A DNA stretch of 64,000 nt from Hyaloperonospora brassicae (lineage: Eukaryota; Oomycota; Peronosporomycetes; Peronosporales; Peronosporaceae): the NCBI GenBank assembly GCA_947650285.1, contig CANTFL010001445.1, forward strand, positions 310,001 to 374,000. The letters run 5' to 3'. The notes beneath the pieces were generated by a model. The model was not told the origin of the DNA. It searched no databases and saw nothing but the letters and a program-made list of their open reading frames with translations. Of the stretch, positions 1-10,445 are shown in pieces; the first letter of the stretch is position 1, and every line of letters starts with the position of its first letter. A program made the position numbers and the translations under genes.

Positions 1-231
1 ACATAGTTCGTTTTTAGGAACACTTAGTTTTAGACGCTGATCAAAGTCAAAGAAATTGAAAGGTGAATGTATATTTAGGTCCTAGAATGTGCCATTTTCT
101 ATACATGATAACTAAACTATGAATACACCAAAGCAGTTATAGTGTTTCTACTCCCTACTCATTGCGCGCGTCTAGCAGAGATCGGCGATTAAATGTAGTG
201 GTTTATATCAATTAATGAGTAGAACCTGAAG
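1..231 (-). repeat. Degenerate LTR fragment, element 1/2 family
   Basis: The stretch around 150-230 contains the motif cattgcgcgcgtctagcag followed by a damaged version of the gttgatatc/gatatcaac palindrome and an atgagtagaacc block. All are seen in the same order in the intact minus-strand LTRs at 37907-38349 and 45125-45566. The more AT-rich part (1-140) resembles the degenerate LTR at 32590-32700. Its right part is missing because element 1 begins directly at 232. Confidence 0.6.
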
Positions 232-672
232 TGTAACGGAGTAGCCCGTTACATGAATCCGTCATTAATGAGAAAATGACATTAAATAATAGTATGTTAA
301 ATATTCTTTCAACAATATCACAAAACATAATGATGTTGTTGAGATGACCGAAGAGTCTACTCGTTGGTTGATATCGTGATGATATCAGCCCACCAATCGC
401 TGCTAGACGCGCGCAATGGGTGATGAATGACGTCATCATAAATTTAGTTAGATAAATATAATCAAGTCAGGATGAACAAAGAAAACAATAGTGGTGGAAT
501 ATATTGAATTAAATAACTCTATAACTTTTCTTAGAAACTAGCGTGTTCACTAGTCTCCTTTCCTTTCTCTGTGTTGGTGCACCACTTGGCAGGGCACTAA
601 CTATCACTGTTGTCAGTATACGGTGAACTTCGTACTGGCAGTTTGGTAAGTAACCGTCGGTGCCCCGTTGCA
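232..672 (+). repeat. 5' LTR of element 1
   Basis: It begins TGTAACGGAGTAGCCCGTTACA and ends GTGCCCCGTTGCA, an imperfect TG...CA pair of inverted termini. It carries the gatatcaacc palindromic region and the gacgcgcgcaatg motif shared by all LTRs of this family. It is 441 bp, compared with 394 bp for the 3' LTR. The U3 start and middle match the 3' LTR, but the last ~120 bp do not. Confidence 0.85.
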
Positions 673-700
673 CCTGGTAATACTTTGTAGTACGTCCAAG
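673..700 (+). other. Candidate primer-binding site, element 1
   Basis: Directly after the LTR end lies cctggtaatactttgtagt followed by acgtccaagg. The equivalent place in element 2 (45092-45124, reverse strand) reads cctggtagcactatgtagt and then ccgtccaagg, so this segment is conserved where a tRNA primer site is expected. The tRNA was not identified from sequence alone. Confidence 0.4.
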
Positions 701-851
701 GAGCACAACCCATCGCCAACATGAACATGTAGATCGAAGTCGAAGGCAATAGATTTCACGGAAGTCGTAAAAGCTACTCCCATTTGAGCGATGTTATATG
801 AGTGCGATCGAACGAATGAGTTCGACCGTTGGCGAATAATCTATCTGGACT

Positions 852-1760
852 ATGCTATTATTATGGGATAGAGTCCAACCGCATGCCGTCATCAGCAAGC
901 TCTTGCAACGAGAACTTCATGAGTCGCGAGCGCAGGTGACCTTGTTGCAACAACAAGATCCCCGGCGGACTGAAGCACCGAGACTGCATCAGTCTCAGTC
1001 CGTATTGTCGACGCGTAAGCGTCGACAAAAGTCTCTAAAGCTATAGATATCCGAATACCGGGGAGTCGTGTACGATTCCCTGTTAAGATGAATCGTCGAA
1101 ACCGACGATATAATCGAGGTCCGTCGATTGAGTTACACAATCCGAACGTGTTGAATCGTTAGCCTTCATCAAGCCCTGTTCAGGTAGACGTAAAAGCCAC
1201 CCAGGGCAGAGCTCAGAGCTATATCAAAACGCCTCGAGATTGAGCAGAGTAATCGTAAGGTTCACGCTTACGCTCAGCATGTGCTATACCTTGCAAGACG
1301 AATGGAAGTGAATCCTGTGAGTCTATAATGAAGACCACAATATTCATCTAAGGTTTTGCAGATGGTCCTGTCAGGGAACACCTGGGTCGCGGGGAGCTAA
1401 CAACGCTTTCTGGAGCGATCTACGCTGCGTATCAGGAAGTTTAATTATAGATAGGCTCACACTACGCTGAGACCCTATCGTTCACAGAGAAGACCGGTGG
1501 TCGGAGGTCCAGATTTAACTGACCTCTGTCATTTCGAGGGCGTGAAACCTTGCCCTGTGAATGACAAGCGAATGGTGAGATGCCATCTCTGTCATAAGCT
1601 GGAAAATAATGCATACGAATGCAGTATTTCCCGCTCAGAACCCCGTCGTGCTGAGCGCGGTAAATTTCTACTAGTTGAAGGAACTGGAGGAAGAATGTCC
1701 GATGCTGTTGAGAAGCCGCAACAGCGAAGTGGACCATCAAAAAATGGTCGGGTCCAGTAG
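852..1760 (+). pseudogene. gag remnant of element 1
   Basis: Coding similarity to the gag of element 2 (43955-44942) runs through here in pieces. An N-terminal Gln/Arg/Leu-rich helical stretch is encoded at 852-1046 (contains KLLQRELHESRAQ). The motif HAYAQHV is recoverable near 1262-1285, though in a broken frame. The zinc-knuckle region at 1497-1760 contains CHLCHKLENNAYEC. In the knuckle the usual C-x2-C-x4-H-x4-C histidine position is Asn, and element 2 shows the same replacement. Several stops and frameshifts separate the pieces, so no full Gag could be made. Confidence 0.7.
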
Positions 1761-1839
1761 GGGTGGAGCGCCTCACTGATCCGGCAACATCGAGTAAAAT
1801 TTGCAAATTTCTTGACGAAGGTTGCTCCCGACACACAGT

Positions 1840-2166
1840 CACTGTGTGTCTCTGCAACTGGTGATGAGGTTTCCCTAATCACCTTGACCTTGAAAGTGAC
1901 AAAGGACTTGTCACTTCGCGTCCTAGCTGACTGTGGGGCGTCAAACAACTTTTTTCTCGCCAGTCACTAGAGGCTGGAAGTATCAGCTTTGTGGAGCGGG
2001 AGATCTCTCCAACGAGAATAAAGGTGCGCCTTGCGACAGGCGCATCGATTACTGTGAAGAATGTGTATTCGGAATCCTCTACACGCTGAAGCATAAACAG
2101 TACGATGATAATCTCATCGTGCTCGACCTGGCAGAAAAGTGTGATGTCATCCTAGGACTACCTTAG
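1840..2166 (+). pseudogene. Aspartic protease domain remnant, element 1
   Basis: A retroviral-type active site DCGASNNFF is encoded at about 1929-1955, followed after a one-base frame change by a strand containing VRLATGASITV, as expected in a gypsy protease. The first aspartate is present here, whereas element 2 has GAA (Glu) at the same codon. The frame is interrupted (TAG in the frame of the active site, TGA further on), so the domain is broken. Confidence 0.7.
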
Positions 2167-2515
2167 CTCAGGAGATACAAGTAAAGGGTGAGCTGTCAGC
2201 ACCGATCAGTATCGATTCCTACCACTTGTTTATCAGGTGACGATCTGAAGAGTTTCTTGGGACGATCAAACTCATGTGGGTGTACTGCGAGTGAGATGCG
2301 ATGGCCTCACTTGCGGTACGGTCATTAGCACGACTGCACAATATCACAGTGTAGTTGATCACTACACTGTGGAGCAAGCTCTCCTGGACTCTGTGAATTT
2401 GACTTCCCAGGAAGTAATCTGGACAGTAATGGTCTTCATTAATGCCAGATAAAGTATCAGCGTTTACACACTTGAGTTGATAGTTGCTCCGAAGTTAATT
2501 TCGGAGATAACTCAA

Positions 2516-4096
2516 TTGCCAACGCTAGGACCGAAACGGTTCTTGCGTGATCTGCGTAGTGGCAAAGTCAAGCAGATCTGCATACTCATCACGGAGGATG
2601 AGTATGTGACCGACATTCGGTCGGCAACAGTATTTGCTAAGAACTAACGGGTTCTCAGCAGCTCATCGATGGACGAAAGTGTCCTCGATGAGAAGACTCG
2701 GATTGAGCGATACGCGTCCCAATCCTGGGAGTCACTTCAGGCAAATCCTTTGTATAAGGATTTGATCGAATTCAAGGATATATTTTCTGAATCCGTGCCT
2801 TTCTAGTTGCCTAAGGACAAAGGCACTCGACACGAGATCGAGCTCAAACCGGGCTCGAAGTACTGTGTCATGAAGCAGTGGCCACTGCCTCGTGAACAAG
2901 TACTAGCGATCGACAAGTTCTTTGCCGATCGCTTAGCGGCAGGTCATGTGAGGGAATCAACATCCGCTCACAGCTCTCCGACCTTCTGTGTGCAAAAGGC
3001 CACAGGAGGGTGGCGGACAGTGCACGCATTCAACAAATTGATTGCTGCAGCTGTAAAGCCTCAGACGCCGATACCGAGGAAGGACGTAATCATAGATGGT
3101 ATGTCAAAGAGTACCATCTTTTCGCCCATGCATCTGATAAACGGATTCTATCCGATCCTCATGCGTGAACGGGACATCCCGTACACAGCAGTGAGCACCC
3201 CCAGCGGTATGCTGTGGGAGTAGCTAGTGATGCCACAGGGGCTGATTACCGCCCCTGCAACATTCAACAGATGTGTCACAAATCTGTTAAGACCGGTGCG
3301 AGACTTCGCACCGAGTTACTTCGACGATGTGTTCGTCCATAGCCGGGCTATGGACGGAAAGACGGACGTTGAAGTTCTAATAACTCACGTTCGTCAAGTC
3401 CTTCAACTTATGCGTAAGCATAAGTTGTATGCCAACCTCAAGAAGTGCATATTCGCGGCTAGCGAAATACCACTTCTTGGGTGCATCGTGGGTAAACGCG
3501 GCGTACGCCCTGATCCCGAAAAGATCAAGACGATCACCGACTGGCCAGTACCAGTCGATGTCAAGGGACTAAGGAAGTTCCTTGGTCTAGCGGCGTACTT
3601 ACACAAGTACTCGCGCAACTACGCCGAGATGACTGTTCATCTTTCTTGCTTGCTCAAGAAAGATGTGAAGATGTCATGGAACGCTGAGTGCCAGCGTTCC
3701 TTTGAAGGTATCAAGCAAAGCTTGATGCAATCGCCGATCTTGGCGATTGCAGATCATGACAGACCATTTCATGTGGTCTGTGACGCCAGCGATTTCGCAA
3801 TCGGCTGTGCGCTAATGCAGTTCGACGCAGATGGCGCGGGGCGCGTCATCTGTAATCAGTCGCGTCAGCTGCAAGAAGCTGAGCGTAATTACCCAGTGCA
3901 TGAAAAGGAACTCCTTGCCATGAAATACGCACTGGCTAAGTTTCGCGTCTATCTCTTGGGAGATAGACCGTTTGTTGTCTATACGGACCATGCGTCATTA
4001 CGCACGGCCGTAAACAGCCCACACCTCTTGCAAATAATGGCCAGGTGGCTGTATTTCTTCGCGGAGTATAACTTCTCCGTGGAATATAAACAATGA
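2516..4096 (+). pseudogene. Reverse transcriptase-RNase H of element 1, one nonsense codon in RT
   Basis: From about 2516 a pol linker leads into an RT domain beginning near 2807 (IELKPGSKYC, then fingers and palm) and continuing in the same frame past a TAG at 3221-3223 to 4096. The TAG sits where element 3 has TGG in the block WEWLDMPQGL, so a Trp-to-stop change explains it. The catalytic YFDD box is present at about 3319-3330. RNase H follows with CDASDFAIG, ELLAMKYAL and YTDHASLR, then a TGA at 4094-4096 just before a VVADAL block. An additional stop lies upstream of 2807. The two main pieces are otherwise long and open, so RT decay is modest. Confidence 0.9.
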
Positions 4097-4115
4097 CGAC
4101 TAAACGTCGTCGCTG

Positions 4116-5788
4116 ATGCGCTCCGATTTCGAGCCGGACGCACAAATCAACAGTGAGGATAAGCCCACTGTTGCGACACTGACAGCCAGTGTTCCGTCGT
4201 CAAGCTTACTTGACGACATACGAAAGGCATACGCAGAAGATAAGGACCTTCTGCGATTAATGGATCATCTGGTGAATCCATCCAGTAAATCCATGAGGGC
4301 TTTACCGGCTTTGTACCGATCCTCATCGGATCGGTATAGTACACGCAACGGATTGCTGTACTATACAGCTGTTGCCGACGACACGCCTCGCTTCGTCGTA
4401 CCCGCTCATCAAGATTTGCGTTTACGCATCATTTATGAGTGTCACGATGCCCCAACAGGCGGCCATCGTGGTAGAGAAAAGACTCACCTCACGGTAAGTC
4501 GTGACTTTTACTGGCCCCGCCAGTATCAGTTTGTTCGCAAGTACATACGTGCTTGCGAGGTTTTTCAACGGGTGAAGCCTAGTCCTACATCCCGTGCACC
4601 ATTGCAACCTCTGCCTGTTCCGACAGAGTGCTGGCAGTCCGTATCGATGGACATCATCTTCGGTTTCCCCGAAACGGCTCACAATAATATTAGTATTCTT
4701 GTGTTCCTTGATCAGTTCAGCAAGATAGTCCATCTTGCTGCTGTCCCTCAGTCGATCAAGGCTCAAGGTTGTGCTCGTGTCTTTCTAGACACGGTCTTTA
4801 GACTCCACGGGTTACCCCGTGAACTCGTATCCGACCGTGACCCTCGGTTCACGGCGGCATTTTGGCAAACCGTGTTTCGTTCTCTCGGAACGCGATTGAA
4901 GATGTCTACTTCTGATCATCCCAAAACAGATGGTCAGACGAGACGTGCGAACCGTGTCCTCGAACAGATCCTTCGAGGATATGTCCACTCGTTTCCGAGT
5001 TGGAGCGAATTCTTATTCATGGTGGAATTCGCCATCAATAATTCGGTGCATGCTTCCACACATCACACACCATTTTACGTAAATAGTTTACGCCATCCAC
5101 GTGTGCCCGCCCTTCTAGAGTGTGACTCTTGGATAGGGGGGTGAATCGCTCGAGCAAAAACCATTTTGGCTCTTGCTCATCACGTGTCGACGCAAACGTC
5201 GTCACGCATGATGCCGATGTCGATCAAGTCGACATCGATGAAGAAGATCACCTCAATAATAGCGGCGACGCTATTATTGACTCGGATGATGATGAAGATG
5301 CTGGTATATTCAGCATCGTCAACGATTATGCCAGCGAGGAAGAAGACAACCTCGCTGAAGAAGAGAACAATCTCTTAGCAGTGCGCACGAAGCGCACTGA
5401 AAGACAAAACAAAGAGTCAGCAGAGAACTTCCTGCTGACTCGAGAAGCGGTAGTCCGTTTCGTTCAGGACTCCATCGCAAATGCGGTGGACCGTCAGAAA
5501 CGGAACGCAGACAAGAATGGGAGAGCAAATGTTCTTTCATTTAAGGTTAACGACCTAGTACTACTGTCAACGGTAAACTTACCTGGACATGCAGTCAATA
5601 GTGTCGGCAGTAGTAAACTACTGCCGAAATACATTGGGCCATTTCGAGTGTTGCATCGCAAGGGCAATGCATACACACTCGAACCGCCACGTAGGATGCG
5701 CACGCATCCTACGTTTTACGTGGGGAGGCTCAGGCCGTACTGTCAGTACGAGCCTTCTTCTTCCGATGAAGATAGCCCCCACGTTTAA
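4116..5788 (+). pseudogene. Integrase of element 1 (catalytic Glu and a zinc Cys replaced)
   Basis: A long frame at 4116-5144 encodes the zinc-binding region (HDAPTGGHRG ... CEVFQ), then the catalytic core with MDIIFGF and SDRDPRF for the two aspartates, and then DGQTRRAN where the family normally has DGQTERxN. The third catalytic residue (Glu) is therefore Arg, and the last zinc Cys of HHCC is Phe. Element 2 shows Lys and Phe at the same places. A second frame, 5129-5788, has an acidic linker and the GPY/F-type C-terminal region (KYIGPFRVLHRKG ... FYVGRLRPY). The two frames overlap at 5129-5144 and are joined by a shift. Confidence 0.88.
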
Positions 5789-7096
5789 GAACCTCCATCA
5801 GGTTTTTGCGTTTGCGCTCCAGACGATCCGTCTGATCGCGCAGATATGATACCTCGGAACTCAACCGAGAGATCTCTCCTCGAGATGTCGCCAGCTCGCC
5901 GTAAAGTGAGCGGACATCCCGCTCGACCTGAAGATGCGCTGTGGCATAATCGGCGCGATCTCTCGCCCGATCAGCCTCGTGATCCTTGCGGTTCTTCTGC
6001 ACGGCATCAGTCAAAGCGTAGCGCCGGTCGCGCTCGTGCTTTAAGTCATCGCGCAATTAATTGATTGCGCGATCCATCTCGTAAGGGTCAAGATGGTGAG
6101 CCGAATCATCTGGAGGAGGTCTTTCCTCCTCCACCACATCCTTTGGTGGATGCTCACGGTGATCAACGCTTTCAAGTGGAGCGTATCTTGAATCACCGTG
6201 ACGATTCAGGATCAAGGACGAGCTATCTCGTCCAGTGGCGAAGGGAACCACCCTCTTGGAACAGCTGGGAGCCCCGCTCTCAGATGTTGATGGATGTTGA
6301 AGGTCTTGTCCACCAGTATGACGAGACCCATCTGATGAGTCCTGTAGCCCATCGGTAAACACGCGCCCTAGGCGATTGTAGACGGATTGCAAGTTTGCAA
6401 TCGCGTCACGCATCTCAGCCGAGGTGTGTGCCCTTCCCCAGGGCGAATTTAAGGAATACACATCCCTATGTGCACGCTGCGAGTTGTCAACACAACTCGC
6501 ACTAGAATCTCCCCATGTGAGGCATGGAATGCCGGCCCCACTTTATAAACAGTGCAACCGGTACCTTGTACCGGTTGGCGTTCGCCTTTCGAACCTGAGG
6601 CGTGTCGCCTCAAGTTTCTTAAGCCACCCTTCTCGTCCAAAATTCTTTGCGTTTTAGATAAACGCGTTTTACGCAGCCAAAAGCGATGCTTTGTCACGCT
6701 TTTGGTTGACATTGTACCATCGATGTCTAAGGAAGACATCGAGATAAAAATATTCTTCAGCGCGAAAGTTCTTCGCGCTGGAACTCAAGCCGTGAAGCTC
6801 AGTCGCATCGAATAAGGGTATTCGATGGTGTTATCTTGTCTCGTGAGACAAGCTATTGATGAGCCGTTCGGACAAAAGCCACGGCTTCAGCTCATCACGC
6901 TTCAAAGTGGTACCTTTGTCGGTACCACGGCTCCCAGATTGACGATGGCTCACGCCATCGACATCACGCTCGTGCGAAGACGCAGCACAGCAACAGCACC
7001 TGTTGCTGCAGGCGGAGAAGGAGCAGCAGACGACGAATCGTCTGCCGCAGAGGCTGGCACAGCAGGGGGCTGTGCGGGTCTTGAGTCTCCTCGCAT
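5730..7096 (-). pseudogene. Antisense frame (aORF) at the 3' end of element 1
   Basis: On the strand opposite to pol, an ATG at 7096-7094 opens a frame starting MRGDSRPAQ with PASAADDSS. Fragments then continue to a long open piece at 6057-6461 and a 108-codon piece at 5730-6056. The last piece is rich in Arg, Asp, Glu and Leu in heptad-like spacing (RGEISRLSSEVSYLRDQTDR), a likely coiled coil. Middle blocks such as HHRIPLFD, SSSAKNFRAEE and SCVDNSQRAHRDV recur in the same order in element 2 at 38485-40202. The frame overlaps the chromodomain in antisense and has several stops, so this copy is broken. Antisense extra ORFs between pol and the 3' LTR are known in some plant Ty3/gypsy lineages; the function here is unknown. 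Confidence 0.6.
6065..6358 (+). pseudogene. Chromodomain at the pol C-terminus of element 1
   Basis: The block FQVERILNHRDDSG followed by SYLVQWRREPPSWNSWEPRS is a chromodomain (YLVxW ... WEP signature), the targeting module that marks chromoviruses among Ty3/gypsy elements. It lies in a different frame from the integrase C-terminus, which ends at 5788. The 280 bp between them read better on the minus strand (see the antisense frame). The domain itself is uninterrupted. Confidence 0.85.
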
Positions 7097-7213
7097 AGAT
7101 GTGTTAGCTATGCGAGGTCAAGCGAAAAGTGAATGGAACGGACCCAACCAGTGCTCCCTGTCTCAATGGTGCTTAACGGGTGGCCGCCATACTTTGATAG
7201 TCACACGGTGACT

Positions 7214-7230
7214 ATTAGTTAAGGGGGTGA
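7214..7230 (+). other. Polypurine tract of element 1
   Basis: The sequence ttagttaagggggtga ends directly at the first base of the 3' LTR (TGTAACGG at 7231), the position of a plus-strand primer. Element 2 has the similar agttaagggaagattga in the equivalent place (reverse strand, 38350-38366). Confidence 0.6.
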
Positions 7231-7624
7231 TGTAACGGGGCAGCCCGTTACATGAAAATTGTCATTTGAGAGATAATGACAATAAATAATATTATGCTGA
7301 ATATTCTTTTAACAATACCACCAATAGTGGTGATATTGATGGGTCGACCAAAGAGTCTGTTCATCGGTTGATATCTTGATGATATCAACCCACCAATCGC
7401 CGCAAGACGCGCGCAATGAGTGGTGACGAGACGTCACCATACACTCAGTTATATTAGCATAATTAAGTTAAGTCAAACAGAGAGACAGTGGTTTAAAGAT
7501 TTAATTATATTAATATAACAGTTCTACTTTTACCCTACCTACGCTTTATCGTTTGCCTCGTGTACGTCTGTCGGGGCACCCAAAGCCCTTGCGTTAAGGT
7601 CACGCAAGGGTGTGCCCCGTTTCA
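7231..7624 (+). repeat. 3' LTR of element 1
   Basis: It starts TGTAACGGGGCAGCCCGTTACA and ends GTGTGCCCCGTTTCA. The first ~260 bp match the 5' LTR well. The U5 end carries a different sequence that folds as a strong stem-loop (cccttgcgt at 7586-7594 with acgcaaggg at 7602-7610). The LTR pair is thus mosaic. Confidence 0.8.
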
Positions 7625-7894
7625 AAACCGATCACCCCCGATAGGCCGCTGGTGCACCGGGACGGTTCCGATCAGAATCACGTTCTAGGCAAATTCGCTT
7701 CGTGGGACTGAGATTCGCGCTCAGCGACCGGACCGACGACTCGGAAAATAACGTAGAATAGCAGGAACTAGGTGGGGGTGACAACCGTTGTCGCCTTGCC
7801 CCACACCCCGGGGTCTTTGGGTTGTTGCTCTTCTTTCGGTTTGCACGCTGCGCTGCCTCCCCATGGCGCACGCAGCGTGAAGAATACCTTCTCC

Positions 7895-9101
7895 TCATGA
7901 CCTGAGCCCCCCCAACATGGTACTTCCTGCCCAGGACAAGAGGACCGGTAAACCGGCTCGTTGGAGGTCGTTGTCGCTTGGCCCTGTTGCTAGAAGGCGC
8001 AATTTGGAAAGTTTTATAAACTTAAAAGCATATATGATCATAATGTCACAAATAATAATATGAAATGACAGGCTCGCCCCGTTACAACAGCGGGACGACC
8101 AGGTGTTCGAAAGCCTGGACATGACCGACGAGTCGGCGGAATGGGGGAGCGCCGATTGGTGGTGAGAAAGCACCGGCCTATACGCGAGTGACAGCAGGTT
8201 CGTTTTGTAGGCGACCACGAAGGTCCACGTGGCTCGGCAATGCACGTGCGCTGAGTCGTGCCTGACGTCGGTCCTGCCACGTCAAACAGCGCACAAACGG
8301 GACAAGCGCAGGTATTTGAATGCAGCAGTTGATCTGAGCTCGAAAGCACTAGTTTTAGATCGTGAAACCATTGGCAACGAGTGTGCGAAGACGGCTGTGT
8401 GCGATGGCCTGGCCGATGCTGGTGCTCATGGGCAGAAAGAACGGGAGCAAACAAAGGTGAACGACTGAGAAGGTCGAGCTCGTGACAAAGACCACAGTGC
8501 GACGACAGGCTGCACGGGATCCCATCTTCGAAAGAAGAGTGGGCTAACTGCAAAGAGGAATTGAGACGGGCGTTAATAGTGGAAAAAGAGAGCGTACATG
8601 TTTGCCGACGCTAGATGAGCCGACGCGATACGTGCGAAGGCACAGGGACCAAAGGAGGAAGTGCGCGCGGTGATGGACATGCACTTGAATCGGACGCTAA
8701 TTGTGACGAGTGAAGTAGCTCGACGAATGTGGGACGAGATGCAGCGTTACGTCATGCGCCAGAACGTCAAGTTGTCGTGGTCGATGAGGTTCCACGCCGT
8801 ACTTGCGGTCGTTTGCATGCGACAGAGTGTTGCACCATTCGTGTGTACAGTGCAAGTGAGAGCTACGACACTGCTGGTGCAAAGAGGATGTGAGGCTTCG
8901 AAATAACGACAGACCTGGCGCTACGTGGCCACGAGCTCTTTCTAGGACCTCCTGCCACATGATCAGACACTCGTACATGAGTGACCTGCGGTCGCTCTTT
9001 GACCCTAATGCATCGATGAGCCTATTGTTTTTCAACAACACTCGATCGCTCGTGACTCGATCAAGTGTCAGCTTAGGACAACTTGCAGTCCGACAGTCCA
9101 T
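7895..9101 (-). pseudogene. Decayed minus-strand membrane-protein-like gene, copy 1
   Basis: I do not recognise the family. The minus strand encodes pieces similar to two other places. The block HELDLLSRS (8038-8553) matches HELDLLNRS at 22222-22407. The C-terminal block WTFVVAYKTNLLSLA (about 8190-8240) matches WTFGVAYIMKLLSLM at 18038-18319. Further upstream LTLDRVTSDRVLL (near 9060) matches SLDHVTNDQVLV of the 22-kb copy. The pieces fall in different frames, so this copy is a pseudogene. The hydrophobic C-terminal segment suggests a membrane protein. DNA similarity to the 22-kb copy runs over roughly 8440-9040. Confidence 0.4.
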
Positions 9102-10445
9102 AGCAACAGCTTATAGACAAACTGTGTGCAAGTCGCAGGTAGCCCACACGCACGTCATGCTGTCCAACGAGAGCCCAAAGCCCAGCAGTAAGAGCACGGC
9201 CCGTGTCATCAAAGCACAGCTGTCTCTTGTCGTCGCTCCCTATTTTGGAGAACGCCGACGACTTGGCGCGACCGCAGCTGTTTCTCGTGATATATCGAAG
9301 CTCCTGTCAAGTCCTCATTCCTCGACGATCCACGTATCCGCTGCTTTCAGAATATGCTGCGTCTACGTGTAATAGATACGCTTGTTTCCGATCGACGACG
9401 CTTTATTAGTGCCGTCACCAATTCTTACCTGATTAGACAGCGACGTCACCAACACTGGTCGTCCTAGGCACCGTCTTCTTCACCGCCGCCGTCGTCGTCG
9501 TCTCTCTCTATCCTATTCTACAGCGTCTCGAACATAAGCACCACCAACAGTACGTTCTCGAGCTTTCCATCCCGATGCCCACTTGTCGACAGCAACTAGA
9601 GCTTTGCCTGCTGCTGGTTATGTTGTGTTTGAAGCGAAAAAAGTGATTCAAGTACGACGTCTCGCGGTCCATGGCAACCTCTTCCCGTGCGTGAGCTCAA
9701 GGTTCGAGTCGATGACAGGACAGGCTTTGCACTCAATGTCGGTAACGTTTTTGCCTTTTTCCTTCGTGCCAAACACTTTGGGCTTCTTGCTTGCATGCAT
9801 GACTCGCACGCGAACACTTCATCCCGACCGGCGTCTTCGTTTCTGCAGAGTGCAAGGCGTTGGTGTGATGAAGAGAGCTAGTTGGCCTTTGATGTCGAGA
9901 CGAACGTGTGGGTGCATCATGGCATCTAATTTCCGCCAACGCCGCTGAGCTCGCGACGATGAGTTTACAGGCAGTTTACGCTTAACTGATGTCACCGTTT
10001 CGATCGACTCGCGCGAGCAATCGGAACTTCTGTTTACCGATTCGATGGACCAAGCGAGCACGAAGGAACTGAACGTGTGCCGTGCGTATGAAGGTCTCGT
10101 GTCGACATCAGCTACCACCCCTCTCTTACTATCAGAGTCTGCGTTGATCTACACGACATCATTCATACACCACCGCCGACTCATCAGTTAAGAGAGACAA
10201 ACGCAGAAAGCAAGAACGACCGCGAGCTAAATTACTAGTACGAGCGTTCCATGGTATGTAGAGGCAAGTGCTTCATCAAACGCTATTGCAAGAGCGTCTT
10301 CAGAGGCGGGCCGACCGCTTGTTCTTCACAGTGCTGCTAGTCCCGCTGGATGCTTTTCTGCAGTGCGTACGTGTGCGCAACAAAGACTAAGGCGTCGTTC
10401 GCTTTCAGATCCGATGCAGTGGCTTCCGCTCGAGTCAACTCGCTG
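9102..10445. other. No convincing gene
   Basis: GC-moderate DNA with short open frames on both strands (for example 9583-9948 + and 9819-10118 -). None has a recognisable domain, signal peptide or conserved partner in the window. A GTC-rich simple stretch lies near 9487-9502. Confidence 0.4.

Larger units (their letters stand above)
232..7624 (+). mobile_element. Ty3/gypsy retrotransposon, element 1 (decayed)
   Basis: Two related LTRs (232-672 and 7231-7624) flank gag, protease, RT, RNase H, integrase and chromodomain sequence in the order typical of chromodomain Ty3/gypsy elements, all on the + strand. Each domain is recognisable, but pol is broken by nonsense codons and frameshifts, so the copy is not autonomous. 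No matching target duplication is visible (tgaag before, aaacc after), which suggests decay or recombination at an end. An antisense frame occupies the last 1.4 kb. Element 2 (37907-45566) is a second copy of the family in opposite orientation. Confidence 0.92.

Noticed and set aside
1462..1948. Open minus-strand frames in gag of element 1 (131 and 118 codons)
   Set aside because: Element 2 has similar frames, but they are complements of the gag zinc-knuckle region, have no domain features and do not continue.
7570..7624. Strong palindromes, considered as a TIR or terminator
   Set aside because: They lie at the U5 end of the 3' LTR and match the position of hairpins in related LTRs.
9691..9711. 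GGTTCGAGTC, resembling a tRNA B box
   Set aside because: No acceptor stem, A box or cloverleaf could be built around it.
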